This document shows positions 57,101-64,000 of a DNA stretch of 64,000 bases, piece by piece (positions within the stretch are counted from its first letter, which is position 1; the number at the start of each line of letters is the position of its first letter). The notes below the pieces were generated by a model, which worked only from the letters and a program-made list of their open reading frames with translations, ran no database searches and had not been told where the DNA came from. The stretch spans positions 21,502,914 to 21,566,913 of the forward strand of contig OX453272.1 of the NCBI GenBank assembly GCA_949710005.1, given 5' to 3'. Both the position numbers and the translations under genes were made by a program. The DNA is from Ricordea florida. Taxonomy: Eukaryota > Cnidaria > Anthozoa > Corallimorpharia > Ricordeidae.

Positions 57101-60100
57101 TCCAATATTTGCTTAAGCTTCCACCCTTGAGCAGCTTTCTTTACAAGTTCACAGAGTCCTGGGTCATTCTTGAGCTTTGCACAACCATGTGCACGAATAC
57201 TTCCTCGTGCTTGCCATTCATAACGAAGCCATTTCCATTCAGCGTACAAAACTTGATCCAACCAATGTTTATTGAATTCTTCAAGTCTTGCTACGAAGTG
57301 GGAGTCTGTGATATGTGGATGGTTTATGACAGCTTTTATCCGTATAGCAGGTGTTGGATTGTTTGGTTCCTCTAGCAGTTTATGAAGATCAGGCCAGTAG
57401 TTGTCAGCTGCACTAAATGTGAAGAAAAATGTTGGTGCCCCCTTCTGTTCAATAAGAGCTTTAAGTTCCAAGTAGCGTTGATACCAGTATTGTCTTGTTC
57501 CTTGAATCTTTGCCACATAACGCTGAACCCTGTTCATGAGTTGCTGTGCAGACATCTGTCGAACCATTTCTTGTAGTTCTTCTGTGGTAAGGTTAGCATC
57601 TTGAGGGTTCTGATTGAGGTAAACCCTAGCTTGTGACAGCAACTGATGTCTCTGCTTCATGTTCAGTGCCCAGTAGGGAAACCTTGGATGGGATGCAAAT
57701 CTCCACACAAACTGCCCTGTTGAGAAATGTTCTGCATACCTGATAAGGTGTTTAAAACCCTCAGTTAATGTTACCTCCCTTAATCTTCTCTTGTTTGTGG
57801 GGTCTCCTCTTCCATGTGGAAACAGTGTGGGAAAGGCCATTGTAGCCAGTCCTTCTGTCTGAAATTCATTGATGGGATCTCCTTCATTGGATGGCCAGTC
57901 CAGTGGGTCTTCGCCATTAATAAAGGCACGAATAGCGTCTTGTTCCTGTTGTTGAACCTGTTGAAAAGGAAGGAAAGAACTGCTTTCCTGCTCACTACTA
58001 TTTGCTTCATTCTGGTAAGGTACCTGTTCACATATTTCTTGTATCTGCTGCTCTTCTTCTGTCTCTTGGACATGAACTGTAGGCAAATTTGTCGGAATTC
58101 CATCACGTGGTAGGCACTCAATAGCTTCACGGTTGATTTCAATGTCTGAGTAGTAGGGATTGTTGTCCTTTAGCCATGCCAGTGCTTGCATCACCTTGTG
58201 TCTTCTAACTCTGCAGTCCCTGCTGCTGTTGTCTGCACCATGTCGCCTTATCACAAGGAAGGGAAGTTCTTCTACATTGGGTGGCAGTCTTGTTATGAAT
58301 CCTTGAATGTCTTGAGGAAGGTTCAACACATGTCCTTTGTAGCCACGCTGTCCTCCATGTTTACGATAAATACACATTATTGGGCAAGCTCTAGCGATAA
58401 GCATCTCCTCTACATCGGTAAGATTCTGTAGTTTATCTGGTACTGTGCCCGGATCCATGTCATTCTCCGTTGAAAACAGTTTTGTAGTTTCTTTATCCCT
58501 CTTACATCTTAGGCACTGGTATGTCTGAAGAGTAAGTCCTTGAACAGTTGGCCATGTTTCTTTACATGTTAGACACTGTCTGTGTTCCAAGCTGTTGATG
58601 TTGTTGTGGAAAGCCGCCATGCTACTTTGAACCCATTGCTGCCGGTGCAGTCGCTGTTCTGAATTCATCCATCCATGTGTAAGATATTCCTCTCTAGTCT
58701 GTTCCTCGTGTTGTCTGTTTAACTGTACTTCCTGCCTACGTGCAAGGCTGCATTGTCGTGACGTCTCGAGTCTCGAAGATCTTTGTTCGTCGGTTTCCAT
58801 CTCTAAAGCGCGATTTGTGTTTAATCTAAGATTATGTAATCTACTGTTACGTTCACTCTGTGATTCTACTTGTAATCTCACTTCGCTATAAGTACTAAGT
58901 GACTGTAATCTTTCAAGTCGTTCTTGGTCTGTTTCTGTTCCCCTTATCCTGGCAGTATTTTCACGTAAAATCGTTAATCTGTTTTGCCGTTCGTCTTCTG
59001 ATTCTGTCTGTATTCTGTTAGCAGTATTTTCTCGTAAAATCCTTAATCTGTTTTGCCGTTCGTCTTCTGATTCTGTCTGTATTCTGTTAGCAGTATTTTG
59101 GCGTAAAATCCTTAATCTGTTTTGCCGTTCGTCTTCTGATTCTGTCTGTATTCTGTTAGCAGTATTTTGGCGTAAAATCCTTAATCTGTTTTGCCGTTCG
59201 TCTTCTGATTCTGTCTGTATTCTGTTAGCAGTATTTTGGCGTAAAATCCTTAATCTGTTTTGCCGTTCGTCTTCGGATTCTGTCTGTATTCTGTTAGCAG
59301 TATTTTGGCGTAAAATCGTTAATCTGTTTTGCCGTTCGTCTTCTGATTCAGTCTGTATTCTGTTAGCAGTATTTTCGCGTACAATCCTTAATCTGTTCTG
59401 TCGTTCCTCCTCTGATTCTGTCTGTATTCTGTTACCAGTATTTTCACGTAAAATCCTTAACCTGTTTTGCCGTTCCTCCTCTGATTCTGTCTGTATTCTG
59501 TTAGCAGTATTTTCGCGTAAAATCGTTAACCTGTTTAGCCGTTCCTCCTCTGATTCTGTCTGTATTCTGTTAGCAGTATTTTCGCGTAAATTCCTTAATC
59601 TGTTGTGGCGTTCGTCTTCCGATTCTGTTTGTAGTCTGTTAGAAATATTTCCCCGCAATCTCTCCAATCGTTGAAATCGTTCGTATTCAGTTTCTGTCCT
59701 AAGTCGTTCTGCTGAATTTTGTCTCAGTATTTGTAGTCGCTGTTGTCGCTGTTCGTTAGTTTCGTTATGCAATCGTTCTGACACGTTTTGTCTAGCTAAA
59801 GCAAGTCTTCGTTGTCTATCACTAACACATTCAGTTTCAAACATACCTTGGTTGTATTGCCTGTGGTAATCCAGTCTCCTGTTCCTTTCTTCCGCTGATT
59901 CTTGCCGTCTCCTTTCCCTTCTTTGAGCAAGCAGTTGTTGTCTTTGCTCCGATGTCTGTTGTTGTCGTCGCTGCCGTGTTCTCTCCCTCTCGGCTTCGAG
60001 TCGCGTTTGCCGTTGTGCTGATGTTTCGGCGCTGAAACGCGCTTGGCGACGATCTCTCGCTGCTTGGTTTATTCTCTGTCGGCGATCCTCTAGTTGGGAT

Positions 60101-60207
60101 GTACTTGCAGGACGAGTGAAATCGGTTTCGGCAAAATTTTGCATACTTTTCAAGAGAGTAATCAAATACACTCCGGCCCTCAATAAGTGAATATTGAAAT
60201 ACGCCAT
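54190..60207 (-). CDS. Helitron2 Rep/Pif1 helicase, intact 2005-residue ORF
   Basis: Single protein for rolling-circle transposition. Order: basic leader (1-121); fifteen 23-residue repeats (about 140-484); a DUF6570-like zinc region with CLTCKETW at 545 and CLRCKRD, then ENDMDPGTVPDKLQNLTDVE; a Helitron Rep domain with PTFFFTFSAADNYWPDLHK, the HUH position reading RGSIRAHGCAKL (R1005, H1007) and two tyrosines in CIRYMAKYATKG (Y1218, Y1222); an acidic linker; Pif1 helicase with GTAGTGKS (1571-1578), IIDEFSML, FGDFAQLPP and MTIHKSQGQTL. No OTU or endonuclease domain was seen. The TATA box lies only about 20 bp before codon 1, so Met22 (60144) may be the first usable start. Confidence 0.93.
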   Translation of the reverse strand: MAYFNIHLLRAGVYLITLLKSMQNFAETDFTRPASTSQLEDRRQRINQAARDRRQARFSAETSAQRQTRLEAERERTRQRRQQQTSEQRQQLLAQRRERRRQESAEERNRRLDYHRQYNQGMFETECVSDRQRRLALARQNVSERLHNETNEQRQQRLQILRQNSAERLRTETEYERFQRLERLRGNISNRLQTESEDERHNRLRNLRENTANRIQTESEEERLNRLTILRENTANRIQTESEEERQNRLRILRENTGNRIQTESEEERQNRLRIVRENTANRIQTESEDERQNRLTILRQNTANRIQTESEDERQNRLRILRQNTANRIQTESEDERQNRLRILRQNTANRIQTESEDERQNRLRILRQNTANRIQTESEDERQNRLRILRENTANRIQTESEDERQNRLTILRENTARIRGTETDQERLERLQSLSTYSEVRLQVESQSERNSRLHNLRLNTNRALEMETDEQRSSRLETSRQCSLARRQEVQLNRQHEEQTREEYLTHGWMNSEQRLHRQQWVQSSMAAFHNNINSLEHRQCLTCKETWPTVQGLTLQTYQCLRCKRDKETTKLFSTENDMDPGTVPDKLQNLTDVEEMLIARACPIMCIYRKHGGQRGYKGHVLNLPQDIQGFITRLPPNVEELPFLVIRRHGADNSSRDCRVRRHKVMQALAWLKDNNPYYSDIEINREAIECLPRDGIPTNLPTVHVQETEEEQQIQEICEQVPYQNEANSSEQESSSFLPFQQVQQQEQDAIRAFINGEDPLDWPSNEGDPINEFQTEGLATMAFPTLFPHGRGDPTNKRRLREVTLTEGFKHLIRYAEHFSTGQFVWRFASHPRFPYWALNMKQRHQLLSQARVYLNQNPQDANLTTEELQEMVRQMSAQQLMNRVQRYVAKIQGTRQYWYQRYLELKALIEQKGAPTFFFTFSAADNYWPDLHKLLEEPNNPTPAIRIKAVINHPHITDSHFVARLEEFNKHWLDQVLYAEWKWLRYEWQARGSIRAHGCAKLKNDPGLCELVKKAAQGWKLKQILDRQHEESNYQDMVNDFTPAIEAGIEAKARVIQYTDWLLTTMNEALPDGNCAVPNPHPSAIPIQETGNENDDYHSLVNSVERHTRCSTAYCLRTKHGQQPQCRFNYPKDCTEQTSIDFELIVKGDNGGQDELTVQQITEARVRASLITKRNDDRINSHNRLMLQNWRANVDLQAIVDTDQCIRYMAKYATKGEPRSQQATEILQSAINKLRHTDSASSALRRAMIQVAGERDIGSQETAHMLLGKPLYSCTYSFLCISLDGSQRVRGKQGEEVNHGDSALDPSLRDHYASRVQWREQVPGIMRLNLLQFASDFYITKGDIRKRKQEVIIRSFPVFPPNPSGKNYGKYCKFQLVKYKPWHQSVDSAWDGLEESEVFIECYKNFLNSETGQQCIPTFAQELEQAMVHHGNSENDGDENDGEDDENMMHQQQEEVEEWMLLCRFNQDFSNSTANDDAPDFDWTSASRNMPPDLLRESEKWIAKQRNEVREAANIQEMERQPVDLTALNHRQNLAYSIVQQHKRRLNENVPTEPLHMIITGTAGTGKSFLINALAHLLGDQCILTGTTGIAGFNIAGSTLHSTFQLPVRTLNKTDLQGAALQRLQLRLQGKHYLIIDEFSMLGQRTLAWVDKRLRQASGKLNTPLGGYSVILFGDFAQLPPVGDRPLYSPPEATVLAQQGYSVYTLFENVVVLNENVRQNGNDPEAEEFRELLLRIRDGIVTEEDWHKLQERAPQNVNMEHFKDAIRLFYDKENVARYNYEKLCRLGSPFARISAVHSGIGASAAKSDDAGGLRSEVFLSRGATVMLTSNLWQEVGLCNGTVGTVQELLFHSDKPPPCLPIAVLVHFPHYRGPAFIHDDPLSIPVPPHRFEWEDDNKKLSRLQLPLRLSYAMTIHKSQGQTLNKVVIDIGKSERAAGCTFVATSRVRSLQHAVIQPMPFQRLQGIGKCKRLQERLTEEQRLLDLADNTSRIYQHF
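58756..59790 (-). repeat. 69-bp coding tandem repeats (23-residue units), copy 2
   Basis: Same fifteen-unit array as in copy 1, with the same unit count and the same order of variant units (EENTAN, QNTANR and ENTGNR types). Conservation of count between the copies implies that they diverged recently. Confidence 0.9.
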
Positions 60208-60225
60208 AACGAGGCACGTAACCAG

Positions 60226-60351
60226 TATTTATAACCTCTGGTATGAAACCGGTTCTAACCGGTTCAAACCGGTACAAAATGCGTCTTGTTGCTAGGTAAC
60301 CAGACATATCAGTCGCTGTGCGCAAGCGCGATAATCCTGTTGCCAGGTTAC
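60226..60351 (-). promoter_or_regulatory. Promoter-like region of Helitron copy 2
   Basis: On the minus strand: X-boxes at 60351-60339 (GTAACCTGGCAAC) and 60300-60288 (GTTACCTAGCAAC), three ACCGGT palindromes (about 60245-60275), and TATAAATA at 60233-60226. Initiation about 30 bp downstream of the TATA box would fall near 60203, at or just past the first ATG. Confidence 0.55.
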
Positions 60352-60406
60352 CAGTAAACAGAGACACGTGACCGCGAACGGACACCTTTAAAATATAGAT
60401 ATATAT

Positions 60407-60467
<61 letters not shown>

Positions 60468-61084
60468 TAAAAACTCTCGGCTCGATTTACTCGGGCTTGC
60501 GAGCCACGTGGTCTGACCGAAAGCGACACGATTAGTAACCTCGCTTCGCGAGGAACAAAAAGGAAAAACATTTACATTTATTTTGCTTCCATGCAGGCTA
60601 TATACTGGAACTTAGATATCAAGCTAAATTAAGTAAAAAATGCCAGCGGAACTGTCTAAATGTGTTTTTATATAGATAGTCATTTTACCATACATTGGAG
60701 TAAACATTTATTTTACCGAGGTGTTCGTTTTAACACGAAAATGACAAGAGTTGTGTCCTGCATTTCCCAGTAGCGTGTACAAATCTTTTAAATACATTTA
60801 CGCAAAAAGAATGGTTAATTTCATCAGGAATAGAATACAGTACATTGATAATTTGTGTTTTTTGTAGAATATACTCCATGACTTTGTAGGTAGAAAGACC
60901 GTACTAATGGCAGACGAAAGTTTTGACAAAAATCATAGCGAGTTAACCGACCTCGACACTAAACTATAGTTAAAAACCTTTGTGAATTCCTTCGCAATAT
61001 TTTAGAATGCTTTTACAGTTTTAAGTGAAATGAAAGTACCAAACGGGAGCCCCGCTTTTAGGCTTGGCTAAATCTATATATTAA

Positions 61085-61196
61085 CCTAAATCTCGTAATA
61101 ATTTTAATATTGTATATTCATTTAAGTCATCGGAAAATAGTTTAATACTTAAGTCTTTTTCGTTTATAATGGCTCTTCTATTATTTAACAATTATT
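61085..61196 (-). pseudogene. End of unknown protein, copy i
   Basis: Minus strand: NRRAIINEKDLSIKLFSDDL, then EYTILKLLRDLG at the point where the second-family element is inserted. Copy ii at 62170-62044 has NRREIISNKDLSI and DDLNPETKAKLYRDLGY followed by a stop. Together with the MGLWED start (50574) this looks like two adjacent genes with the element inserted at the stop codon of the first. I do not recognise either protein. Confidence 0.4.
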
Positions 61197-61495
61197 CGCC
61201 GAATGCGAAGTGATTATCGGTGAATATTCACCGAGACGAAGTCGAGGTGAATATTCATCGATAATCACTGAGCCTGAGGCGAATAATTGTTTTAGTATAA
61301 ATACATAGGTGATTATTTCAAAAAAAGAAAAAAAAGCATTGTACATCACGAAAAAATTATATTTCATCAAAAGCGCGCGAACGACTGGCAGCCATTTTGT
61401 TCGTCGAGGTGATTATCGGCTGATAATCCGAGATAGCGAGCCAATCAGAGCGCGCGGTTTTGTATAATCACCTGAGTATTTATACTAAAAGCCAA
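61187..61495. mobile_element. Palindromic MITE(s)
   Basis: 61187-61293 is a long imperfect hairpin: ACAATTATTCGCCGAATGCG pairs with CTGAGGCGAATAATTGT, with GTGAATATTCACCGAGACGA at the tip. Immediately after, TTTTAGTATAAATACATAGG (61290) has its inverted partner CTGAGTATTTATACTAAAAG near 61470-61491, so a second inverted pair encloses the rest. GTGATTATCGG recurs inside. Such hairpins are typical of foldback or MITE elements. It interrupts the unknown coding remnant. Confidence 0.7.
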
Positions 61496-61774
61496 TATAC
61501 ACTTAACCCATAATCCATGTCATTAAACCACCTAAATTTGGATCTGTCAGCATTAAGATATATGCAAAAAAATTTAGTTAATAAGTCATCCGTATTATTT
61601 ACAATATTCAATATTGATTTTCCTGATATTAAACCTAAATCTATTTTAAGTTGTTTTTAATTCTCACTTGAAACACTGCGAAAATTAATCAGAAGATTTC
61701 TTATTGTTTTTCCACCGAAAATTATTAACCAGTTATGGAATCTTTCCAATGTATAACTTCATTACCCGTATTAA

Positions 61775-61979
61775 CTAAACTGCCGATTTGAAAACGTGAA
61801 AAATCCGCTTTTGGATATTGCATTGTCGATGGATTTCTTGACGGACTCCTGAAGCACCTTGAGTTAGACCTAAATCAATATTCAACTGAACTGTTCTAAT
61901 ATATGTATCGATTGGCGTGTCTTCACCAAGTAAAAATAGGAATTCATTCGATCCAATCTTTAATTCGGAATGAAACGTA
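61775..61979 (-). pseudogene. Unknown protein remnant, copy ii
   Basis: The minus-strand frame of about 67 codons, THFSE-like start FHSELKIGSNEFLFLLGEDT, then VQLNIDLGLTQGASGVRQEI and QKRIFHVFKSAV before a stop. The composition is clearly protein-like. It follows a MGLWEDLKF start at 62019 in another frame, so it is probably the body of the MGLWED protein. Family not recognised. Confidence 0.4.
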
Positions 61980-62043
61980 TTGAAATTTTTCTAAATTTTA
62001 AATCTTCCCACAATCCCATTGTAATTGGTAACTTAAGATAGTT

Positions 62044-62170
62044 TTAATAACCTAAATCTCGATATAATTTTGCCTTCGTTTCAGGGTTTAAATCATCATT
62101 AAGATACTTAAGTCTTTGTTAGATATGATTTCTCGTCTATTGTAAGTCCAATAAATGCATTGACCGCAAC
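62044..62170 (-). pseudogene. End of unknown protein, copy ii
   Basis: NRREIISNKDLSI and DDLNPETKAKLYRDLGY in two frames one base apart, ending at a TAA. It is paralogous to 61085-61196. The following intergenic stretch to MGLWED is uninterrupted, giving the unfilled form of the site where the 50613-61085 element sits. Confidence 0.45.
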
Positions 62171-62182
62171 TTGTCTTGTCTA

Positions 62183-64000
62183 ATATATAGATTTAGCCAA
62201 GCCTAAAAGCGGGGCTCCCGTTAGTACTTTCATTTCACTTTAAACTGTAAAAGCATTCTAAAATATTGCGAAGGAATTCACAAATGTTTTTAACTATAGT
62301 TAAGTGTCGAGGTCGGTTAACTTGCTATGATTTTTGTCTAAATTTTCGTCTGCCATAAGTACGGTCTTTCTACCTACAAAGTCATGGAGTATATTCTACA
62401 ACTGTATTCTATTCCAGTACTGTATTCTATTCCTGATGAAATTAACCATTCTAGATCTATTTGCGTAAATGTATTTAAAAGATTTGTACACGCTACTGGG
62501 AAATGCAGGACACAACTCTTGTCATTTTCGTGCACAGGGTGCAAAGAAAATTAATTTTACAGATTGCCCTTCGGGCAAGCTGTAACCAACATCTACCAGC
62601 CCGAAAAACATTTTTCACGAGAATGAAAAAATAATTATTAATTATTCTTTTCTTAATTACATTGTAAGTTTAAAAAATTACTGCCTTCATTTATTCACTA
62701 CAATCAGCTGTAGTTACTTAACAAAAGAAATAAATAACCGTAAAAGTGTAAACTATAAGTAGACCTGGTCCAACGCAACACGTGAATGACTAACATACAT
62801 TTGAGACATTTTACAATTTAGAAGAACATTTTTTACGAAAACAAGGGCGTTGAAACCAAAGTTCTCAATCGACACACTAAATGAAAACGTCGACAACGCG
62901 AAAAGCTGCCAGTGAAAGCGCTACATTCTGCAATTTGCCGCCAAGAGAAAATTCCCGCGGGAGTATTTCTTAGCCGTTGACAGGGGAGATGTTTATATGA
63001 TTAAAGGACATAGAAATTTGAAATCTTTCATCAGTTTGCTTCTCATTCAAAAGTAGTGCATTCAGAAGATCATTTTTCTGAAGAAGGTTTGTTTAGAAGT
63101 CAGTTTTCCAAGTCAAGTGTCAAGTTTAAGGAAAGTGGAAAGTGCGAGTGCTGAGTCACGCATCAGCGAGCAAATATTATGCAGACAAAACTTATGCAAA
63201 TTTGTGGTCCATAGCACGGAGTCTTTCCGCTTCTCGGCTTTCTTCGCTACAATTTTGTCTGTTTTCCACAGCACGGAGTCTTTCCGCTTCTCGGCTTTCT
63301 TCGCTACAATTTTGTCTGTTTTCCACAGCACTAAGTCTTTCCGCTTCTCGGCATTCTTCGCTACAATTTTGTCTGTTTTCCACAGCACGGAATCTTTCCG
63401 CTTCTCGGCGTTCTTCGTTAACATTTTGTCTATTTTCTCGAGCCCGGACTCTTTCTGCTTGTCGGCGTTCTTCGCTATAATTTCGTCTCCTTTCTCTTTC
63501 CCGAGCGCGCCTTCTTGGCGATCTACTTCGCTCATTCTTCCTCAGTTAATTCTTGCTCTCTTTCCCGTTGCTCTTCACCTGAACCCTGTGTTCTGCAAAT
63601 TATATCGTCTCTGCTATTGTTTGTTGACATAACAATAGAAATTGTTTCGTTTATCCTTTAGTAAAACTTTAACAGTCATGTAGAGTAGTAATATTGTGTC
63701 TCAAAAAGACAATGAACCGGAAAATTTCTTTTTCAGTCGTCAACGCAATTTCCCGCCAAAAATATGCCGGCTACCAGAACAGCTTCCACATAAATCACGT
63801 CACCTCGATGAGTTGACACATGGGCCCACAATATGGTCATGTGATGCTGGTCAGTGGCTATCACGTTTTGACAGCTGTCAATTGACCATATTGTGAATGT
63901 CCAATATAAAAGATGTGGATTTGCCAAGACAAGCTTGAGATACCCCTCCCTTGCTTTTGATAGTCTCCCCTACCCTACCCGTACAATCTGTAGACGCGTA
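62183..64000 (-). mobile_element. Inverted partner copy of the second Helitron2-like family (partial)
   Basis: Minus strand, 3' end at 62183: GGGAGCCCCGCTTTTAGGCTTGGCTAAATC read inverted. 62220-62532 matches 60740-61040 inverted. 62533-63110 does not match copy one and holds a small hairpin (GCCCTTCGGGC at 62566). 63113-63960 matches 50790-52380 inverted, without the nested 50824-51515 element. The 5' end lies beyond the window. Confidence 0.7.
63113..63540 (-). pseudogene. ER-rich repeat protein remnant, inverted partner
   Basis: Minus-strand frames contain ENRQNCSEECREAERLSAV-type repeats (four units of 57 bp) after a leader with MSEVDRQ. It corresponds to 51757-52389 with fewer repeat units. 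Frameshifts relative to that copy separate leader and repeats. Confidence 0.55.

Larger units (their letters stand above)
52535..60554 (-). mobile_element. Helitron2 copy 2, full length with intact gene
   Basis: On the minus strand it starts TCCTCGCGAAGCGAGGTTAC at 60554 and ends TATTTCTAGT at 52535, flanked by T on both sides (T^T target). 8.0 kb. It is inverted relative to copy 1 and nearly identical apart from TA-tract length, the copy-1 deletion and scattered changes. It contains an uninterrupted 2005-codon gene. It lies inside the second Helitron2-like element, so it is younger than that element. Both ends and the gene are intact, so it could be the autonomous copy, subject to the Rep motif change noted elsewhere. 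Confidence 0.95.
50613..61085 (+). mobile_element. Second Helitron2-like family, large copy with nested insertions
   Basis: The 5' end AGCGGGGCTCC (50613) opens into a GC-rich hairpin (ACGCGCGC-TTC-GCGCGCGT). The 3' end has the inverted match GGAGCCCCGCT (61045-61055) followed by a tail TTTAGGCTTGGCTAAATCTA. This is the same asymmetrical layout as the first family (inverted repeat about 25 bp short of the 3' terminus). It carries a repeat-coding 5' gene remnant (51757-52389), a nested short relative (50824-51515) and Helitron copy 2 (52535-60554). The flanks TTTTAA and TAACCTAAATCTCG join as in the related unfilled sequence at 62041-62060. Confidence 0.7.

Overview
The window is eukaryotic, AT-rich and gene-poor: split exons with GT/AG junctions, tRNA-derived repeats, LINE, Ty3/Gypsy, Polinton, Harbinger-like and Helitron remnants. 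The repertoire looks like an anthozoan cnidarian (stony coral or sea anemone). That is inference from element families and protein flavour, since no species marker is present. There are no operons or bacterial features.

Layout. 1-6470: a decayed Polinton/Maverick with integrase, capsid, penton-like and packaging ATPase pieces, carrying a minisatellite. 6471-7625: LINE pieces, one with a 2A-like peptide and PHD finger, and a 290-bp duplicated segment. 7626-16124: three non-autonomous Helitron2-type copies (A, B, C), B and C head to tail, A carrying a MITE with a perfect 8-bp target duplication. 16175-25090: a SINE, three LINE remnants and an integrase fragment. 25170-30275: two Gypsy remnants, one split by a 1.8-kb element rich in TTTAAG/CTTAAA. 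30828-33930: nested TIR elements, a TIR element with a 5-bp TSD, and a Gypsy gag. 38747-39080: the end of a rhodopsin-like GPCR, abutting a tRNA-like repeat array. 40012-50048: three exons of a paraoxonase-like (PON) gene on the minus strand.

The core of the window is a pair of nearly identical autonomous-type Helitron2 elements in tail-to-tail inverted orientation (42887-50003 plus, 52535-60554 minus). Each carries DUF6570-like, Rep and Pif1-helicase domains behind a long array of 23-residue repeats. The minus copy has an intact 2005-codon ORF. The plus copy has a CGA-to-TGA stop and an ~880-bp deletion removing the helicase C-terminus. The plus copy lies inside a PON coding exon: removing 42887-50003 restores both frame and exon phase, which fixes the element ends and the T^T target. 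The minus copy lies inside a second Helitron2-like family (50613-61085) that holds a short relative (50824-51515) and has an inverted partner (62183-64000). Empty sites for two of these insertions are visible in this same window.

How the parts relate. The host content is the PON gene and the GPCR tail. Almost everything else is layered mobile DNA, and the order of insertion can be read from the nesting. The Helitron 5' region has promoter-like architecture (two RFX-type X-boxes, three ACCGGT palindromes, a TATA box) placed just ahead of the long ORF.
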